Shown here piece after piece: positions 1 to 12,238 of a stretch of DNA of 64,000 nt (position 1 is the first letter of the stretch; each line of letters starts with the position of its first letter). The notes below the pieces were generated by a model. It made no database searches. It saw only the letters and a list, made by a program, of their open reading frames with translations, and had not been told where the DNA came from. The position numbers were made by a program, and so were the translations under genes. The stretch is from the NCBI GenBank assembly GCA_002261195.1, contig MVBO01000071.1, positions 1 to 64,000 on the forward strand, read 5' to 3'. This stretch comes from Bifiguratus adelaidae. Lineage: Eukaryota > Mucoromycota > Endogonomycetes > Endogonales.

Positions 1-284
1 CCGGTGTACAGTTGGTCCATTTACCGCTTGGCATTGGTCAACTTTGACCTACTATTGCGAGAGCGCGAATTGGCAGTGCTTTCCTCCTAATAGTCACCCT
101 TGGTGGTATTAAGGCAGTACCTATTGATTCAGCGCCAAATTTTGATGGGGATGCGCATCATTGGCCCAAAATGGATTATGGAAGGAGGTGAGAAGGGAAT
201 GGCAGCTTGCGCCATCGCCAGGGTTAGGGGAGATTAGCAGAATTTCTTTCATATTATTTGTCTCACCGGAATTTCTCTGGAGAT

Positions 285-357
285 GGGGGATTAGCTCACT
301 TGGTAGAGCGCTCGCTTTGCATGCGAGAGGCACCGGGATCGATACCCGGATTCTCCA
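285..357 (+). tRNA. tRNA-Ala (anticodon TGC)
   Basis: The 73-nt cloverleaf folds by eye. The acceptor strand GGGGGAT pairs with ATTCTCC allowing G-U pairs, the D stem is GCTC/GAGC, the anticodon stem is CTCGC/GCGAG around loop TTTGCAT, and the T arm is CCGGG/CCCGG. The anticodon TGC at 318-320 reads alanine GCA codons. There is no intron and the CCA is not encoded. A and B box internal promoters fall in the D and T arms as usual for RNA polymerase III. Confidence 0.95.
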
Positions 358-602
358 ATCTTTTTGCTCATTTTTTGAGCGATCTTGGGCTTTATTCCTG
401 CCTATCAAAACCATCTCTTGCAGCATGTCATTGCGGCACTTACCCTTTGTAAGCTCTGCATAACGTTTCTCGCCCATGAGTCATCCAGTAAGTTGCATCG
501 AGCTCATCAATCTAAATTAGCCAATCATACAGCGTTTTTGAGCCAGTCACATATGAATTGGTTCTCACCTTGGATTCAAACAACTCTTTGCAAAGAACCA
601 CT

Positions 603-1436
603 ATGGGAGTGACAAAGGAGACTCTTAAACCCGGTGACGGTAAGGTGAGTGGATGGACTATGCAGGGAAGGTGCATACGTTTGAGTCGACTAAAGTCTTG
701 TTATTTTTCCACTCGCAGAACTTCCCCAAGAAGGTAAGACTTGGCGCTCGCTAGGACACCGCACTCTATAATGACTGGGGTAGGCGTTCGGGACATCCGG
801 ACATCAGCCGCCATGTTGGAGTAGTGCTGTCTTGTGGTGTGATCTATCCTGATTCTCTTACTGACTGCCGTATCCGTATGCCTTAACATTATTAGGGTGA
901 CCGCGTAAACATGCACTACGACGGCACGGTAAGTGACCAAGTCTAAGCTCAACGATCAGGATCGGCTGCTAATTGCCTTCTGGGCGTAGTTGGAGGATGG
1001 AACAAAGTTCGATTCTTCTCGAGACCGAGGCAAGCCATTTGCTTGCACCATTGGCGTTGGCCAAGTCATCCGTGGTAAGCTTTCAATGACCACTCCCATC
1101 ATTGTGCGACGCTGGTGACCAATGTCATTTTCAATCTCTCTAGGCTGGGACGAAGGTGTACCTCAAATGTCTGTTGGTGAGCGGGCTAAGTTGACCATTA
1201 CTGGCGACTATGCCTATGGCGAGCGTGGATTCCCCGGATTGGCAAGTATTGTTGGGCTATCGTCACTGACATGTCGATACATCTGCTAACCTGACATTAC
1301 GTTCGTTATAGATTCCTCCGAATGCCACTTTGATCTTGTAAGTAGCTTGTCGTTGAGGCAATTTATTGTTGCGAAATCGAAACTCATGGTTTACATATCT
1401 TTCCACAGTGATGTCGAACTTTTGTCCATCAACTAG
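603..1436 (+). CDS. FPR1: FKBP12-type peptidyl-prolyl isomerase
   Basis: Joining 603-644, 719-733, 896-928, 990-1074, 1144-1241, 1312-1337 and 1409-1436 gives 108 aa, exactly the FKBP12 length. The protein starts [13 protein letters not shown] and carries the isomerase core with [35 protein letters not shown] and the PPNATLIFDVELL end strand. It should be a cytosolic prolyl isomerase and the likely receptor for rapamycin and FK506 type ligands. The gene has six introns for 327 coding bases. The fifth (1242-1311) starts GCAAGT and is therefore a GC-AG intron. The short exons (15, 26 and 28 nt) mean no single long ORF reveals the gene. Confidence 0.93.
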
Positions 1437-1653
1437 ATTGAATGCAGGTGCTAGAGGACGTAAAAAGACACTGTTCTTTTTGTACAATTTTGCAAACCAA
1501 ATGCAAGTGCGCGATCGCGATCACAGGTCATAAAGCCGTGAAAAGGTGGTGATTCATTAGTTGCGATGAGGGGTATCTATGTACAATGCACATGGTGACA
1601 ATTACAGTGGACAGATATGGCTGGCATCCAACCACGCCATGAATGGTGCGAGC

Positions 1654-1910
1654 TTACAGGCTCAACTTGGCAAGTGTGCTCGGAGCGTACTGATACACGG
1701 CGTTCAAGGCAAGGCAGACGCCTACAATGAGAATAGAGTCTGTACAAGTTTACGCGTCAGTCACCGGATCCATGCAATGCTGACAAATGAGCCACCATCG
1801 TTCAACTTACTGAAGAGCGTCTTCTCCCACGGTTCGAGCATGTAAAGCGCCGTCGTCACCTCATATTGATAAATCTTTGTGTTCACGAAGTCCTTGACAG
1901 CCGCATACAT
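1654..1910 (-). CDS. Small subunit of serine palmitoyltransferase (ssSPT/Tsc3-like)
   Basis: Exons 1910-1811 and 1739-1654 join across a 71-nt GTAAGT...ACAG intron to give 61 aa. The sequence IYQYEVTTALYMLEPWEKT closely matches the conserved core of animal ssSPTa/b, which has a YQY...TALYMLEPWE signature followed by a second hydrophobic helix; here that helix is SILIVGVCLALNAVYQY. These proteins bind serine palmitoyltransferase in the ER, raise its activity and tune acyl-CoA choice in the first step of sphingolipid synthesis. It was chosen over an unspliced 80-codon reading because the splice restores the second helix. It lies convergent to FPR1. Confidence 0.82.
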
Positions 1911-2119
1911 GATGTCGAGTGCAACCAAGCAGATGGAAACGAGTGTCTGGGAATGCGCAAAGAGCAAGTGGATGGAAATAAGGCTCAGCCAAAGATAAAC
2001 CAATCAGATTAAAGTATAAATGAATTAAGCATATGAGCAGAAATATCCATGTTACAATGGAGCTTGGGTAGAAGACCCTAAAAGGAACAATTCCACCATG
2101 AAATGCGTTCTTCGTAACA

Positions 2120-2800
2120 TCATTGACTAGGTTTCTTTGTCGCCATAATCCAATGAAACTTTTCATCTTGGGATCCCACCTTTTCAGCCATGATCTCATC
2201 CGCTACCACCCTCAGTTCCCATCCTTCCTTTGCGATCATTTGACTAGTGCCTTCTACACCCCGTCCAGTTGAGAACATAGTTGCGCCCATCCAGTCATCG
2301 CGAATCACATCGCCCTCTTGCGTATGAAAATTGCACAGAAACCAGCCTCCTTGCTTCAACCATCCGCTCACTTTGCCAATCATTTGACCCTGTTCTTCTT
2401 GTGGCAGATGAAAGATGGAATAGAACGCCAAGACGGCGTCGAAGCTTTCCGGATCGAATTGGAGCGACATCATATCGGCGTGAACGAAGGTTGCGTTAGG
2501 AACATGTTGCTTGGCGTAAGCGATTTGCGCCTGTGAAATATCAACACCTGTCACCTTGTAACCGCGCTCCACTAAACCAGATGTGCAGCGTGTACCCGGA
2601 CCACAGCCAAGCTCGAGAATCGAGGCGCCGGCGGGAAGGTGCGGTAGGATTTGGTCCATGTAGTGATCTATAGAAGTGGTGGATAGCCGGGAAGCGAACG
2701 CCAGGTATTTTGGCGCAACGAAATCGTAACCAGCTTCGACAATAGCTTTGGTAGGATGAGGAGTGCCCGTGTTTGAAGCGCTAGTGGAGGTGTTGATCAT
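2120..2800 (-). CDS. Class I SAM-dependent methyltransferase
   Basis: This single-exon 226-aa protein has the SAM-binding motif I ILELGCGPGTRCT near residue 60, an acidic motif II in GVDIS, a HADMMSLQF segment, and the SIFHLP and LKQGGW segments typical of UbiE/Methyltransf_25 folds. No targeting signal is apparent and the substrate cannot be told from sequence. It is intronless in a region where nearly every gene is interrupted, which leaves open a bacterial origin, but intronless fungal genes of this class are common. Start at 2800 is the first Met, and the motif spacing suits the family. Confidence 0.82.
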   Translation of the reverse strand: MINTSTSASNTGTPHPTKAIVEAGYDFVAPKYLAFASRLSTTSIDHYMDQILPHLPAGASILELGCGPGTRCTSGLVERGYKVTGVDISQAQIAYAKQHVPNATFVHADMMSLQFDPESFDAVLAFYSIFHLPQEEQGQMIGKVSGWLKQGGWFLCNFHTQEGDVIRDDWMGATMFSTGRGVEGTSQMIAKEGWELRVVADEIMAEKVGSQDEKFHWIMATKKPSQ

Positions 2801-3168
2801 GTTATCAATAGTTATCGTCTAGTGAAGGTGTAATGATGTCGTATCTCCGGGATTAGTTGATGCACGCAAAGAGATCATATATGTGAGTGATCCATCGAAA
2901 ATGATGAGCTGTATTTATGTGCTTCGGCGGTTGACCTTCCCCGAAGCTACAGCCGATCCTCGGCTGTCTTTCTAAATTGGGATATTTAATTCATTATCGG
3001 ATATATGTCCATTCGTTGTTGAGACAACCTACAGATGGAGAAGGCTTCGAGCAATGCAATAATAAGAATGCACTTGGAGCATATAGATCGATGGGCTGGC
3101 AATATATTAAAGCGCTTACGAATGGAGACAAAAGGTTACACTGTGACAATTGGGGAAGAGCGGGAACA
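2801..3168. other. Intergenic, no gene seen
   Basis: About 370 bp between the methyltransferase start and the stop of the upstream PAP2 gene, both on the minus strand. It must hold the promoter of the methyltransferase and the 3' end of the phosphatase transcript. I see no convincing coding frame or RNA structure in it. Confidence 0.5.
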
Positions 3169-4572
3169 TCATGCCCTCTCAGGATAGGATTGTGCAGACG
3201 CTGGCATTGGAGAGTATTGTGGACGAACCCGCCATTCCGATGATGATTCCGCATAATCATGCTCTGCACGCGGAATGTCGGTATTGTATTGCTTGTAGTT
3301 CGCCTGTGGTTGTTGTTCAATGCGGGATGGTACACCTTGTTCGGCATGAATGGATGTGAGAGGGTAGCCGTTGTCTTGGTTGCCCTCATGGGCCAAAAGT
3401 CGATGACTTGCTAATATATCAATCTCACGGTTGAAAGCTTGCATGTAATGTGCAGGAATCTGGACAATCAACCTTAGCGGGAATATCTCGTGCTATCGAT
3501 ATCAACAGCCCGGGACTTACATGATTCAAGGTTTGATCACCAGTGCCCCAAAGCCAGTTACCATCGTTTCCAAAATTGTTGCGACTGGCCACAAGGGCAG
3601 AGGCGATGCCAATTAAACCACCAATGATGATTTGAAATGGGAAATGATGATAGTCGAGAACGCGCGTCAATGATATCCAAAAGGCAAACAGCATTGGCAG
3701 TAGGAGTGGGATAAGCTGCGTTCATGACTTATATGAACATCCTGCTGGGATATCGAACCACAAATGCTCTTACCTTCCACGTGTAAGCACCGCCATTCCA
3801 AGGTTTTAGCTTTGCGTTCATGTACAAGACGAAATATGTCCAGCCTGCGAAAGCCGTAGCCGAATGACCACTCGGAAAACTATCCTCCGGGTTAGATATT
3901 TTCGATGCGATGTTAATCTTACCCTTGGTACTCAAACTTACTCAACGTTTGCGTGCAGATGGCATTTGTATAATACACGGTTCCTTCCACCAGCCGGGTG
4001 CTATCCACTTGACATTTGGTCAAAAATGTTGGGCGCAAACCCAGGCTACCGCCAATAATGACCCACAACAAGCTCGTAAAGAATAGACTGATCCCTATAC
4101 TTTCGCCGTGTCCCTTGACCATATGGTAGGCATCCCACTTGTCCCAAAAGAAGAGCAATTCGCAAATAACCATAACGACCAAGGGCCCGACGGCATTTAT
4201 AAGCGTCGCCATGTTTGGCGAAATGATCTCGCCCACATCAGGATGCATCAACGACCTGTCGGTAGGATCAAAATAGGCGATAGGTGGCTGAGGCACTAGA
4301 AAAGATGTCAGTCGTCATGTTAGGTGTCAAAGCCAATACTTGCCGCTGTAAAAGTACTGCGAAACAGCAATCAGAAACACAATAATTATCCAGTCCGATA
4401 TAGCGGCCCACAAGAAATGACCGTGACGTTTTGGATGATTGGATATGCGGTTTACAACTTGTCCATAGGGTACATAGAAGCCAGACGGACGTGAAAAGAG
4501 GGGAAACAACCCGCGGCGTTCATATGCGCCCTCCCCTTCGACCTCTTCCCCCAGCCCAGAGGTTGCAACCAT
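3169..4572 (-). CDS. PAP2-family lipid phosphate phosphatase (DPP1/LPP1-like)
   Basis: Five exons, 4572-4344, 4295-3923, 3879-3774, 3715-3521 and 3459-3169, give 397 aa. The protein is a multi-pass membrane enzyme with the PAP2 catalytic signatures GLRPTF, FPSGHSATAF and TRVLDYHHFPFQ (motif 3 with the catalytic His), so it should dephosphorylate phosphatidate or diacylglycerol pyrophosphate at the vacuole, Golgi or ER. The C-terminal 95 residues are polar and disordered. Intron 1 (4343-4296) is GC-AG with donor GCAAGT. Intron 2 is modelled as only 43 nt (3922-3880); another donor a few bases upstream is possible and would change the residues just before FPSGH. Confidence 0.85.
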
Positions 4573-4760
4573 ACAGTAAAAGGCAAGATTATATCACACT
4601 AAATGTACAGAAAACCTTCAAATTGGGTAGCAGAGGCTGGAAAGACCAAAAACTACCAAGGAACCAAACGAAACGAGGGGCAAAAGAGAGCAAGTGTGAA
4701 TGTGCGATAACTCGGAAGGTTCCTGACAATCGTTGGGACACAATTGCCAAAATTGGAATC

Positions 4761-7700
4761 CTAGTCGCCGTCGGATTCTAGGACCTTTTGCATGATGGAC
4801 CCAAAGGACCTTGGGGGGATTTCAGACATCATTTTCGCTTCTGCACGTCCAAACTTACCAGTTCTCCACTTTGTGACGCTGAGCTATGGTTTTCAGATCG
4901 ACCGCACGGTCCGCAAAAGGATGTCGAAAGATTTGTGGCGTATTGGCTTGTACAACCGCACGATATGCATGTAAGGCGGTGGTACGAACCAGGGGACCAA
5001 GCAGCGACTTTGACACAATCATGTCATCCACTAAAGGTCCAAAACAATGCACTTTCGATTCGCGATACAAGTGAATGCGATACAGCCCATTCTTGAGGGG
5101 ATTGATAATGATTTGAGCATTGCCGAAATCGCCAGTAATAGTATCGGGACGGTAATCTCGGTAATGCTCGTTCCACACAATATGGACTTGATCATTCCCT
5201 ATATGGCGTTTCTGCAAAGTCTTAGTATATGGTCATATCGAAGCAACATAGATTACCTTTCGCATTTGTCGATGATCGTTCGAATCGGTAGGTATCCGAA
5301 CCGCATCATGAAATAATATCTCCACCAGGGAGTCGCAATAATAGATGGCACTTGTCCCATTGGCTTGATTGCGATCTAAACCGCCCATGTATCCCGAATG
5401 TGTGGCGAGATCAATCTCCCAACCAAGGGATTTGACGAAGGCTCCATAAGCAGAACTGCCAAATGTGTTGGAGAGGATGGCTGATTCATCCTCTTGACCA
5501 GGTCCAACATAGAGTATGCCTACTTTAGCCGTCTCGCGTCTGCAAATATGGTCCCAGAAATATTGAACACGAGTGAAGCTCATCTGATTCCACCTACCCT
5601 TGCTTTCGATCCAAGGCCCGAATGTCCCTGAAAAGGGCCGGTGATTTTTTGAGCATCACGAATGCTTCCTCCTTGAGGAAGTCGTAATTTAAGAGCCCGA
5701 GATGGCTAAGTATTAGACGAGCCTGTTGATAGTGTGATTGTGGTGGGTCCACGTCGGCTTGTTTCGCGCGAATGAATTGGTTCACCGCTAGTACTCTTGG
5801 CCCATTTTCTGAGGGAGATGACACAATGGCTCCATTGGTCCTGTGCACGAAAGACAATGTTCAGAGAGACCACAGGCTTGTAACGCGCACCAACCTAGGT
5901 TTAATAAAGTTGTTGCTTTCCTCCTCCAAATAATCATTAAGTTGATGGCTAATTATGGGTATAATGCCTTGTTGCGAGGTATTAAGTGGACCTGGTGTCA
6001 GCAACGATACCTTGTGCTGTGGGATGCAGTCTTTTCGAATCTCTTCGATACTAAATAATACGATAAAGGTCGTTGAGATTACTCAACTCGACGCAAAGTG
6101 TGACAGACTTACTACACAAGAAGCTCGCTCAAATTGTCGGCATTGTTTGCCTGTGCGATGGTGTCCCAGGATGGTGGCTTGTTTCGCTTTCGTGAGCTGT
6201 GCGGCTCTGGGGTATCTCTGCAAGAGGTAGTGTTGATATACCATGACAACTTTATACATTCGCTACTTACGAAGTACGAGGAATGTCGCCGTCGAGACCA
6301 TGTGGGGTCAATCGGGAGGCATTGGATGGTGAAGGCGACAAGGCTGGCATTGATTCGGTCATTTGTTGCGAGTCACTGGATGGTCCAAAAGCATCATAAA
6401 AGAGTTCCGCATCCCATACATATTTGCCGGTAACGTCTCGAAGTATAAGTCTAGCTTTGGATGCTGCAATTGGGTGTCATTTTGCGTTTGATGTGTATGC
6501 GTCTTACCTCTGCTGTCAGCGTCAGGTTCTTCGAGAACGGTCAAAAGCGTGCATTCGTTGAGGCAAAAGTATTGAAATTGCTCTGCAAATGGACCTTTGT
6601 CGTCCTGGATATTCGGGACAGAGACGGTGCTGGTACGGCAGTTTCAGAAACCCATGAAAGCAAGCTTCGGCAACGCTTACCTTGATAGCATTGCAGGTCC
6701 ATGAGGCGGGGGAAAATTATTGAAATGTCGTAAAAGATGAGATAGTAGGTATTCAGCGGCATGCTGACGTGACGCCACATTTCAGTAAGCTGCAGCAAGA
6801 ATTGCAGTTTTTGAACTTACTTGAATTGCTTGGTCATCTGACTCCCCAGATTCGCTGCTTGGAAAGTATTGCCCAATCTCGAATTCTGGTAGACGCACAT
6901 ACTCTATCGCGCTGCGAAAGCTGAAGTTTCCTGAGGGAGTCGCATAAGAGTTGCGATCATGTGCCGGCGGCGGCGGCAGAGCTTTGTCGAGATCATTCTG
7001 CAGATACAAAATGAACATCCCGGAGTTATCAGTGCTGGAAACCGCTTACGTGTGAGCTGTGTAGAGCTTTCTCAACAGTGTTCATCATGACAAAGCATAG
7101 ATCAGTACTGTAGAAAACATCCGCATCTATCACCATCACCCAGTTGAGGCAACAGTGGAGGATTCGCGAAAGCATATGACCTGCAGGCGGCTGAGTTACT
7201 TGATGAAATCAAGTAGGTATTTACGTACCTCGACCACATCTTGGGTGAAGCAAATGCAGGCGCAAATGGTAGTTGAGAGCGCTCAACAATGCCGGAAATA
7301 TTGCTTGGGTTATTATCTAATTCTTCGTTCGTGACCTGAATCGTGGACAGATCATATGATTTACCTCTTGCGAAGCCCCGAACTGGCGGTAAGTCTGCGC
7401 TATGACATTGATACAATCCGTAACCGCACACACAATCGGAAGATTGCTCCAATAAAGGTACGTCAACAGCGAACCTAAACATTCCTTGACAATGTGCTCA
7501 TCAAAGCTGCACAAGCATGGACGTTTGTAATCAACATTTGACATCGCAAGTGCAACATACCTTTCCTTATTGATTAGCTCAGTCAGTAGCATCACGCATA
7601 AACAATTCAACACGCCTATTCGGCTTTCCATGCGCACTTCCGAATGGTCTAATGTATTGTCGACGCGGATCTGATCAAGCAAGGCCTGCTTCAACCATTT

Positions 7701-10700
7701 CTTGACCTGGATAACATTCTGATCAGTACATCCTCAAAGGCCAGGTCACCGTTGCTTTACCTCTTGAAATGGCATATATGGGGTTCCAGTCGGAGGTTTA
7801 CCATCAGCATCATTAGGAAGCAGCGGGATCTTGGCGTCTGCAAAGTAGTTGCTAAAGGACACCAGTGATCCTAATATATGAATCGCATTCAATCGGACTT
7901 TGTCTGGACAATTCTGCGCATGCGCAATGCTCGTGGTCTACAATTAACCTTGTAAGCAGAGGGAGAGGACGGGCTGTCAGACGCAATTACCTGGTCGCCA
8001 ATGGTATCCAGCATGGCTGGAATCAAGATGTTAGCTCCCGGAAGGCCGCAGGAAAAGAGTCTTGAAGAGTTCAAGAGAACAGCTCTCTTTAATCCATCCG
8101 ACGGAGATTTGAGGGCTTGGAGAACAACTTTGTAGAATATAGGATGGTAGTGGCGCGATAGTTCCTGGTCTGAGCGACAAATCATGCGACACAAACAGGC
8201 AATAGCGATACATCGACTTTCTTCATAAGGTCTGTGAAATTGTCAGTAGGCGCATTGCATGGAAAGTTTGTACTTACTGGCCGAGCATCATGGCTTGTAG
8301 AAGCCATGGAGCTACCTCGAACAGCGCTGGCACATTCTCGCATTGCCAGGGTTGACTTGCTCTCACCTAATGGGCAGCGGTGAGTATATTTCCGAGGGCC
8401 TGGTCTACGAAACCCTTACCAAAGCTAACGTATCCCAAATTTGGACTATGCACTTCAGGGTTGCCAGGTGACTTTCAGTGCTCTGCAACAATATACATCA
8501 GGTTAACTTGAGTAAAGGCGTTTTTCACTAACCTGTATGGCGTTAATGTTGCCCAAAGAACAGAGAAGGTTCTTCCATGCATAAAGTGCAGTCAGCGCTG
8601 GCCATTCGATATTCATCAAATTTAGGATATCTGTACTCTTGAATATCCCAAGACTGGAAGGTAAACGCTCGTGGCCAGAAGCAGCCTTTGAGGACATGGT
8701 GAATGCATCAAACCCTGGGTCGCCAGTTACATTCTGGCCCTTAGAAGCATGTCAGTGGCCTCAATACTTGAAGCTTGCTCCGCAAACGCCTACCTTATCT
8801 TTCCCACTACTGACACTAGCTCGATCATCGTTAGCTTTTGACGACCTTGCTGAATAGATTGTCGTTGGCATCTGTGGTTCCTCTAAATGAGGAGTTGCCG
8901 CATCCTGAATGGTTTTATCTCGCTTCAGATTCAAGATGCTGGCTTTCAAATCCTTGATCCCATGTTTGACTTCCGGGCGGTCTTCTAGCAACATTGTCGG
9001 CTCTGAAGGCTTCTCACTTTCGCCATTGTCCACTGAACTTCGATGCCAAGCAGCACCACCAGCAGTCGCCTTTGACTCAGCTGCCGGCTTGACATCATCA
9101 TATGATTTGGAGACACGATCTTTTGACCTTGTTTGTGAAGGAACAAAGCTGCTGCCCTGCGGTGGCAAAGTATCTAAGAGAGGTGATTGCTTTTCAGCCG
9201 CAATACCTTGCAGATCCGCGATTAAATCGGAATGACTGTCTGCAACGGAGGGCGTTGATGATCCTTGTTCCCCAGTCAGCGCCGAATTAGCTGTCGTAGA
9301 TACTCGTTTCTGCTGGTTTTGCAAGTCCATGGCTGCTAGAGCCTGGTTTATTGGCGCCAAGCTACTCCTGTCGTGGGCATTGCCGCGAGAGTAACGATTT
9401 TCACCATGGATTGACAAGTGTCTTGATCGAATGCGAACACCTTTTGTACGAGGAAGAGGACTGCGCACTTCGTGCCCGCGAAAAGCGCCTTTTCCTGATG
9501 CAAATAGCAAATCGAGATCGACATCGTAGACATATAAAGAAAGCACACGTGCCATTTTGTGCATTATACGCTAGAATACGTCGTTAGTGACATAAGGTGG
9601 CAACGGCAGATTCGATTTACTCACAATCCATGGGCCGGTCGTATGCTTGCTTGAGGAAGACGTTGCAAGCTGATCTTTAAGTCGCTTCCAAAGGCTTACA
9701 TTTTGACTTTGAGACCGAGCAAATGCATGCAGCATGGTCTGAAGCAGTTCAGCCATGCCAGTCTTTCTTATCAATTTCTATCCTACCTCTGTTATATAGT
9801 CTGAAAGGTCGGCAGAGTATGATTCCAAGGGAATGTGGGTGATGCTGTTGGTATGCAGGACGAGATTATTGTGAACGTCCAAGAGACACGTCAAGAGAAC
9901 ATTCCTTGTAGAGCTATTAGTACCATTTTCCAGAAAGTGCTCGCCATATACGCGTACTCACCAGCTCTCCGTATCCAATATAACGCCGGTATTGGCACAC
10001 ATGGCACGATATAAGCTGATCACATCTTTTAACAACTCTGATACCGCTATCCAGTCCGGTCCTTGATGTGTAAGCAGTGACTGACGTTGTGTAGAAGTTC
10101 CGCTGTGGTCGCTGGATACTTTCGTAAGAGGCTCTACAGCCAATGTTTGTGATTCCGACTTGTGCATCGGTGCAACAGTTTGACGTCTACTATGCTCTTC
10201 AAAGACCATACCCAACATGACAAAATACCGCCGCATGTATCTGTTTGCTCGAGCATAATCGACTTCCTGTGACTGTTGCGGTTTGTTTGAACCGGACATT
10301 TGATCAGGAACGTCGATTGCAATGGCTGCTGTTGGGGAAGTGGATAGCAGAATTTCCTCCTTCCTCTTTTCAACTTCAGAGAGTTGATCCATGAGAGATG
10401 ACAGTGACTCTTCTGCCTTCGCTGGTTCGGTGGCAGAGTTCAAGACCGAAAGGGAGCTAAATGAGTCGCTTGGAGTAAGTAAAGATGTTGATTTCCGTAA
10501 AAAGGCCGGTCTTTCATCTTCTATCCCCAAGCTCCATATGCCAATGACATGTAGAGCGCCACGAACGATATCGCGATATCGGCTCACTGTCACCGGTAAC
10601 AACAAACTTTGCCTCAGCAATTCGTGTAAGACTTCCCGCTTGGCATGACTGCTGAAGACTATTGATTTGAGGATAGGAGTGGCTGGAGATGGTTCTGATA

Positions 10701-12238
10701 GAACAGCTGTTGACGGGGTTGAGACACTAACAGTTTTGTCGAGACAGTGCTTGATTAGGAAGGATAGCATTGTTCGGAGGATGGTAGATGGGCATTGCGG
10801 ATAAGCTGAATATGGCTTGGTGAGTTGTCTCTTTGGTCGTTTGCCAGACTTACTAGATTCATGTTGCCTCTCTAGGCCGATTTGCATTGGCAGCAACTTC
10901 AATAAGTATTTCTCAGTGAAGACGTTGTATAAAAATTTGGCACTTGCGTTCGCGGCGTCAATGCCAAATCCCATCGCGATGCCATCATCTTGTTGAATAT
11001 GCTCCCCTTGCGGGAACTCATACTCGTCTGGAGGCGGTACCGATCCGGCTGCAACGTATGCTAACCGGGTGAGATTGGCAATGAAGATGTTGATGAGCTT
11101 AATAGAGTCGGAATACGACGGTGGTGACGTGGCCGGAAATAAAGGAGCTCGTTGGTCGCCTCTAATTGGTTTCTGTTCAAAGTTTTCGCGCGAACTGCTC
11201 GCTAGAAATGATTCTCCTCCTCCAACATCCCCCAAACTGTGCTCGATACTGGACGCCTGGACGAAGTCACCGTCCTTATCATCGTTTCGCTTAATATTTT
11301 TGCTCCCACTCCGGAATAAAGAGCTAATGGCACTGCTGCTTCGATCTAATCCGGGTTTGCGTAACGAATGTACATTGGGATGTGTTCCTGAGCCTGTTGT
11401 CGATGGATTGTCAATCTTGTCGCGTTCGTCCCATTGTGCATTGGTCCCTGCTCTCGACAGTTCTATCTTTCCTTTTCCTTCGTCGAACAGGAATAGATCA
11501 AGTTGTATAGCGTTGGCAAAAAGATCGACACATTCGCTGAACTCTTCCGTCTGATCATTCATCCACAGCAGCAATAAGCGAAATCCGAGCATACGCAACC
11601 GTGGATGATTACCATGGTCCAACACTTGGGCCAAGATATAGGCTAATGTAGGCAACGTGAGATACCATGCGGCAAATCAATTGCGTCTACTTACCAATCT
11701 TCCCGCGCTGCCATCCTGTGCGTAGCAAATCCGGTAGAAAGAGGAATATCTTGCGAAACAAGTAGAGCGTGCGCTGAAAGTTGCACATATCCTTGCCAGA
11801 CCATGTTGCAGGTCTATCTGAGCGTTCTAGAGGCCATACTGTCAGTACGCAGTCTCTACGTGTGTTCTGAGCGTGCGCTTACGCTTGATTCTTTCAATCT
11901 GATGTGTTGCAACCTCAAAGACCACCAAAAACACTTGCTCCGCGTTCTCTTGAAAGAACCTAGCTTGGTCAAACGTGCTCGCCGCATCTATCAAGGGCAA
12001 CCATACTGTTAGAGAGCGCAGCAACCGTCTCCATTCAGGAACATGTCGTATGCTCACCAAGAAAGCTCCACAAGGACGAAGCGCGCGCTTTCACTTTCTG
12101 CCGCTCGTCCAGGAACGTTTTTGCCTTCTTACGTAGCTTCTCTGACTTCTCGTCGTTGGTGGTATACGAAGCCAGAGAAGCGCTCAATCCTCCCGCTTTC
12201 TTCATTGCATCGCTCACCAAAAAGACGTCACTTGTCAT
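4761..12238 (-). CDS. RalGAP alpha / tuberin-family GTPase-activating protein
   Basis: A very large multi-exon gene. Traced 5' exons are 12238 (or 12205)-12058, 12005-11883, 11838-11695, 11642-9962, 9913-9787, 9738-9625 and 9570-8794; many short exons follow, the last being 4809-4761. The N terminus resembles RalGAP alpha (LYLFRKIFLFLPDLL; FRLLLLWMND), the middle has WKNLLCSLGNINAIQ, and the Rap/RalGAP catalytic domain lies at about 5580-4860 with VGPGQEDE, SLGWEIDL, HSGYMGGL and the Asn-thumb segment HIGNDQVHIVWNEHYRDY. It should stimulate GTP hydrolysis on a Ral/Rheb-like small GTPase. Large Ser-rich stretches are probably disordered. The exact splice pattern between 8.75 and 4.87 kb was not fully resolved. 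It diverges from a RasGEF gene with touching start codons. Confidence 0.88.

Noticed and set aside
11069-11554. 161-codon plus-strand ORF
   Set aside because: It is antisense to the largest RalGAP exon, whose translation matches the family.
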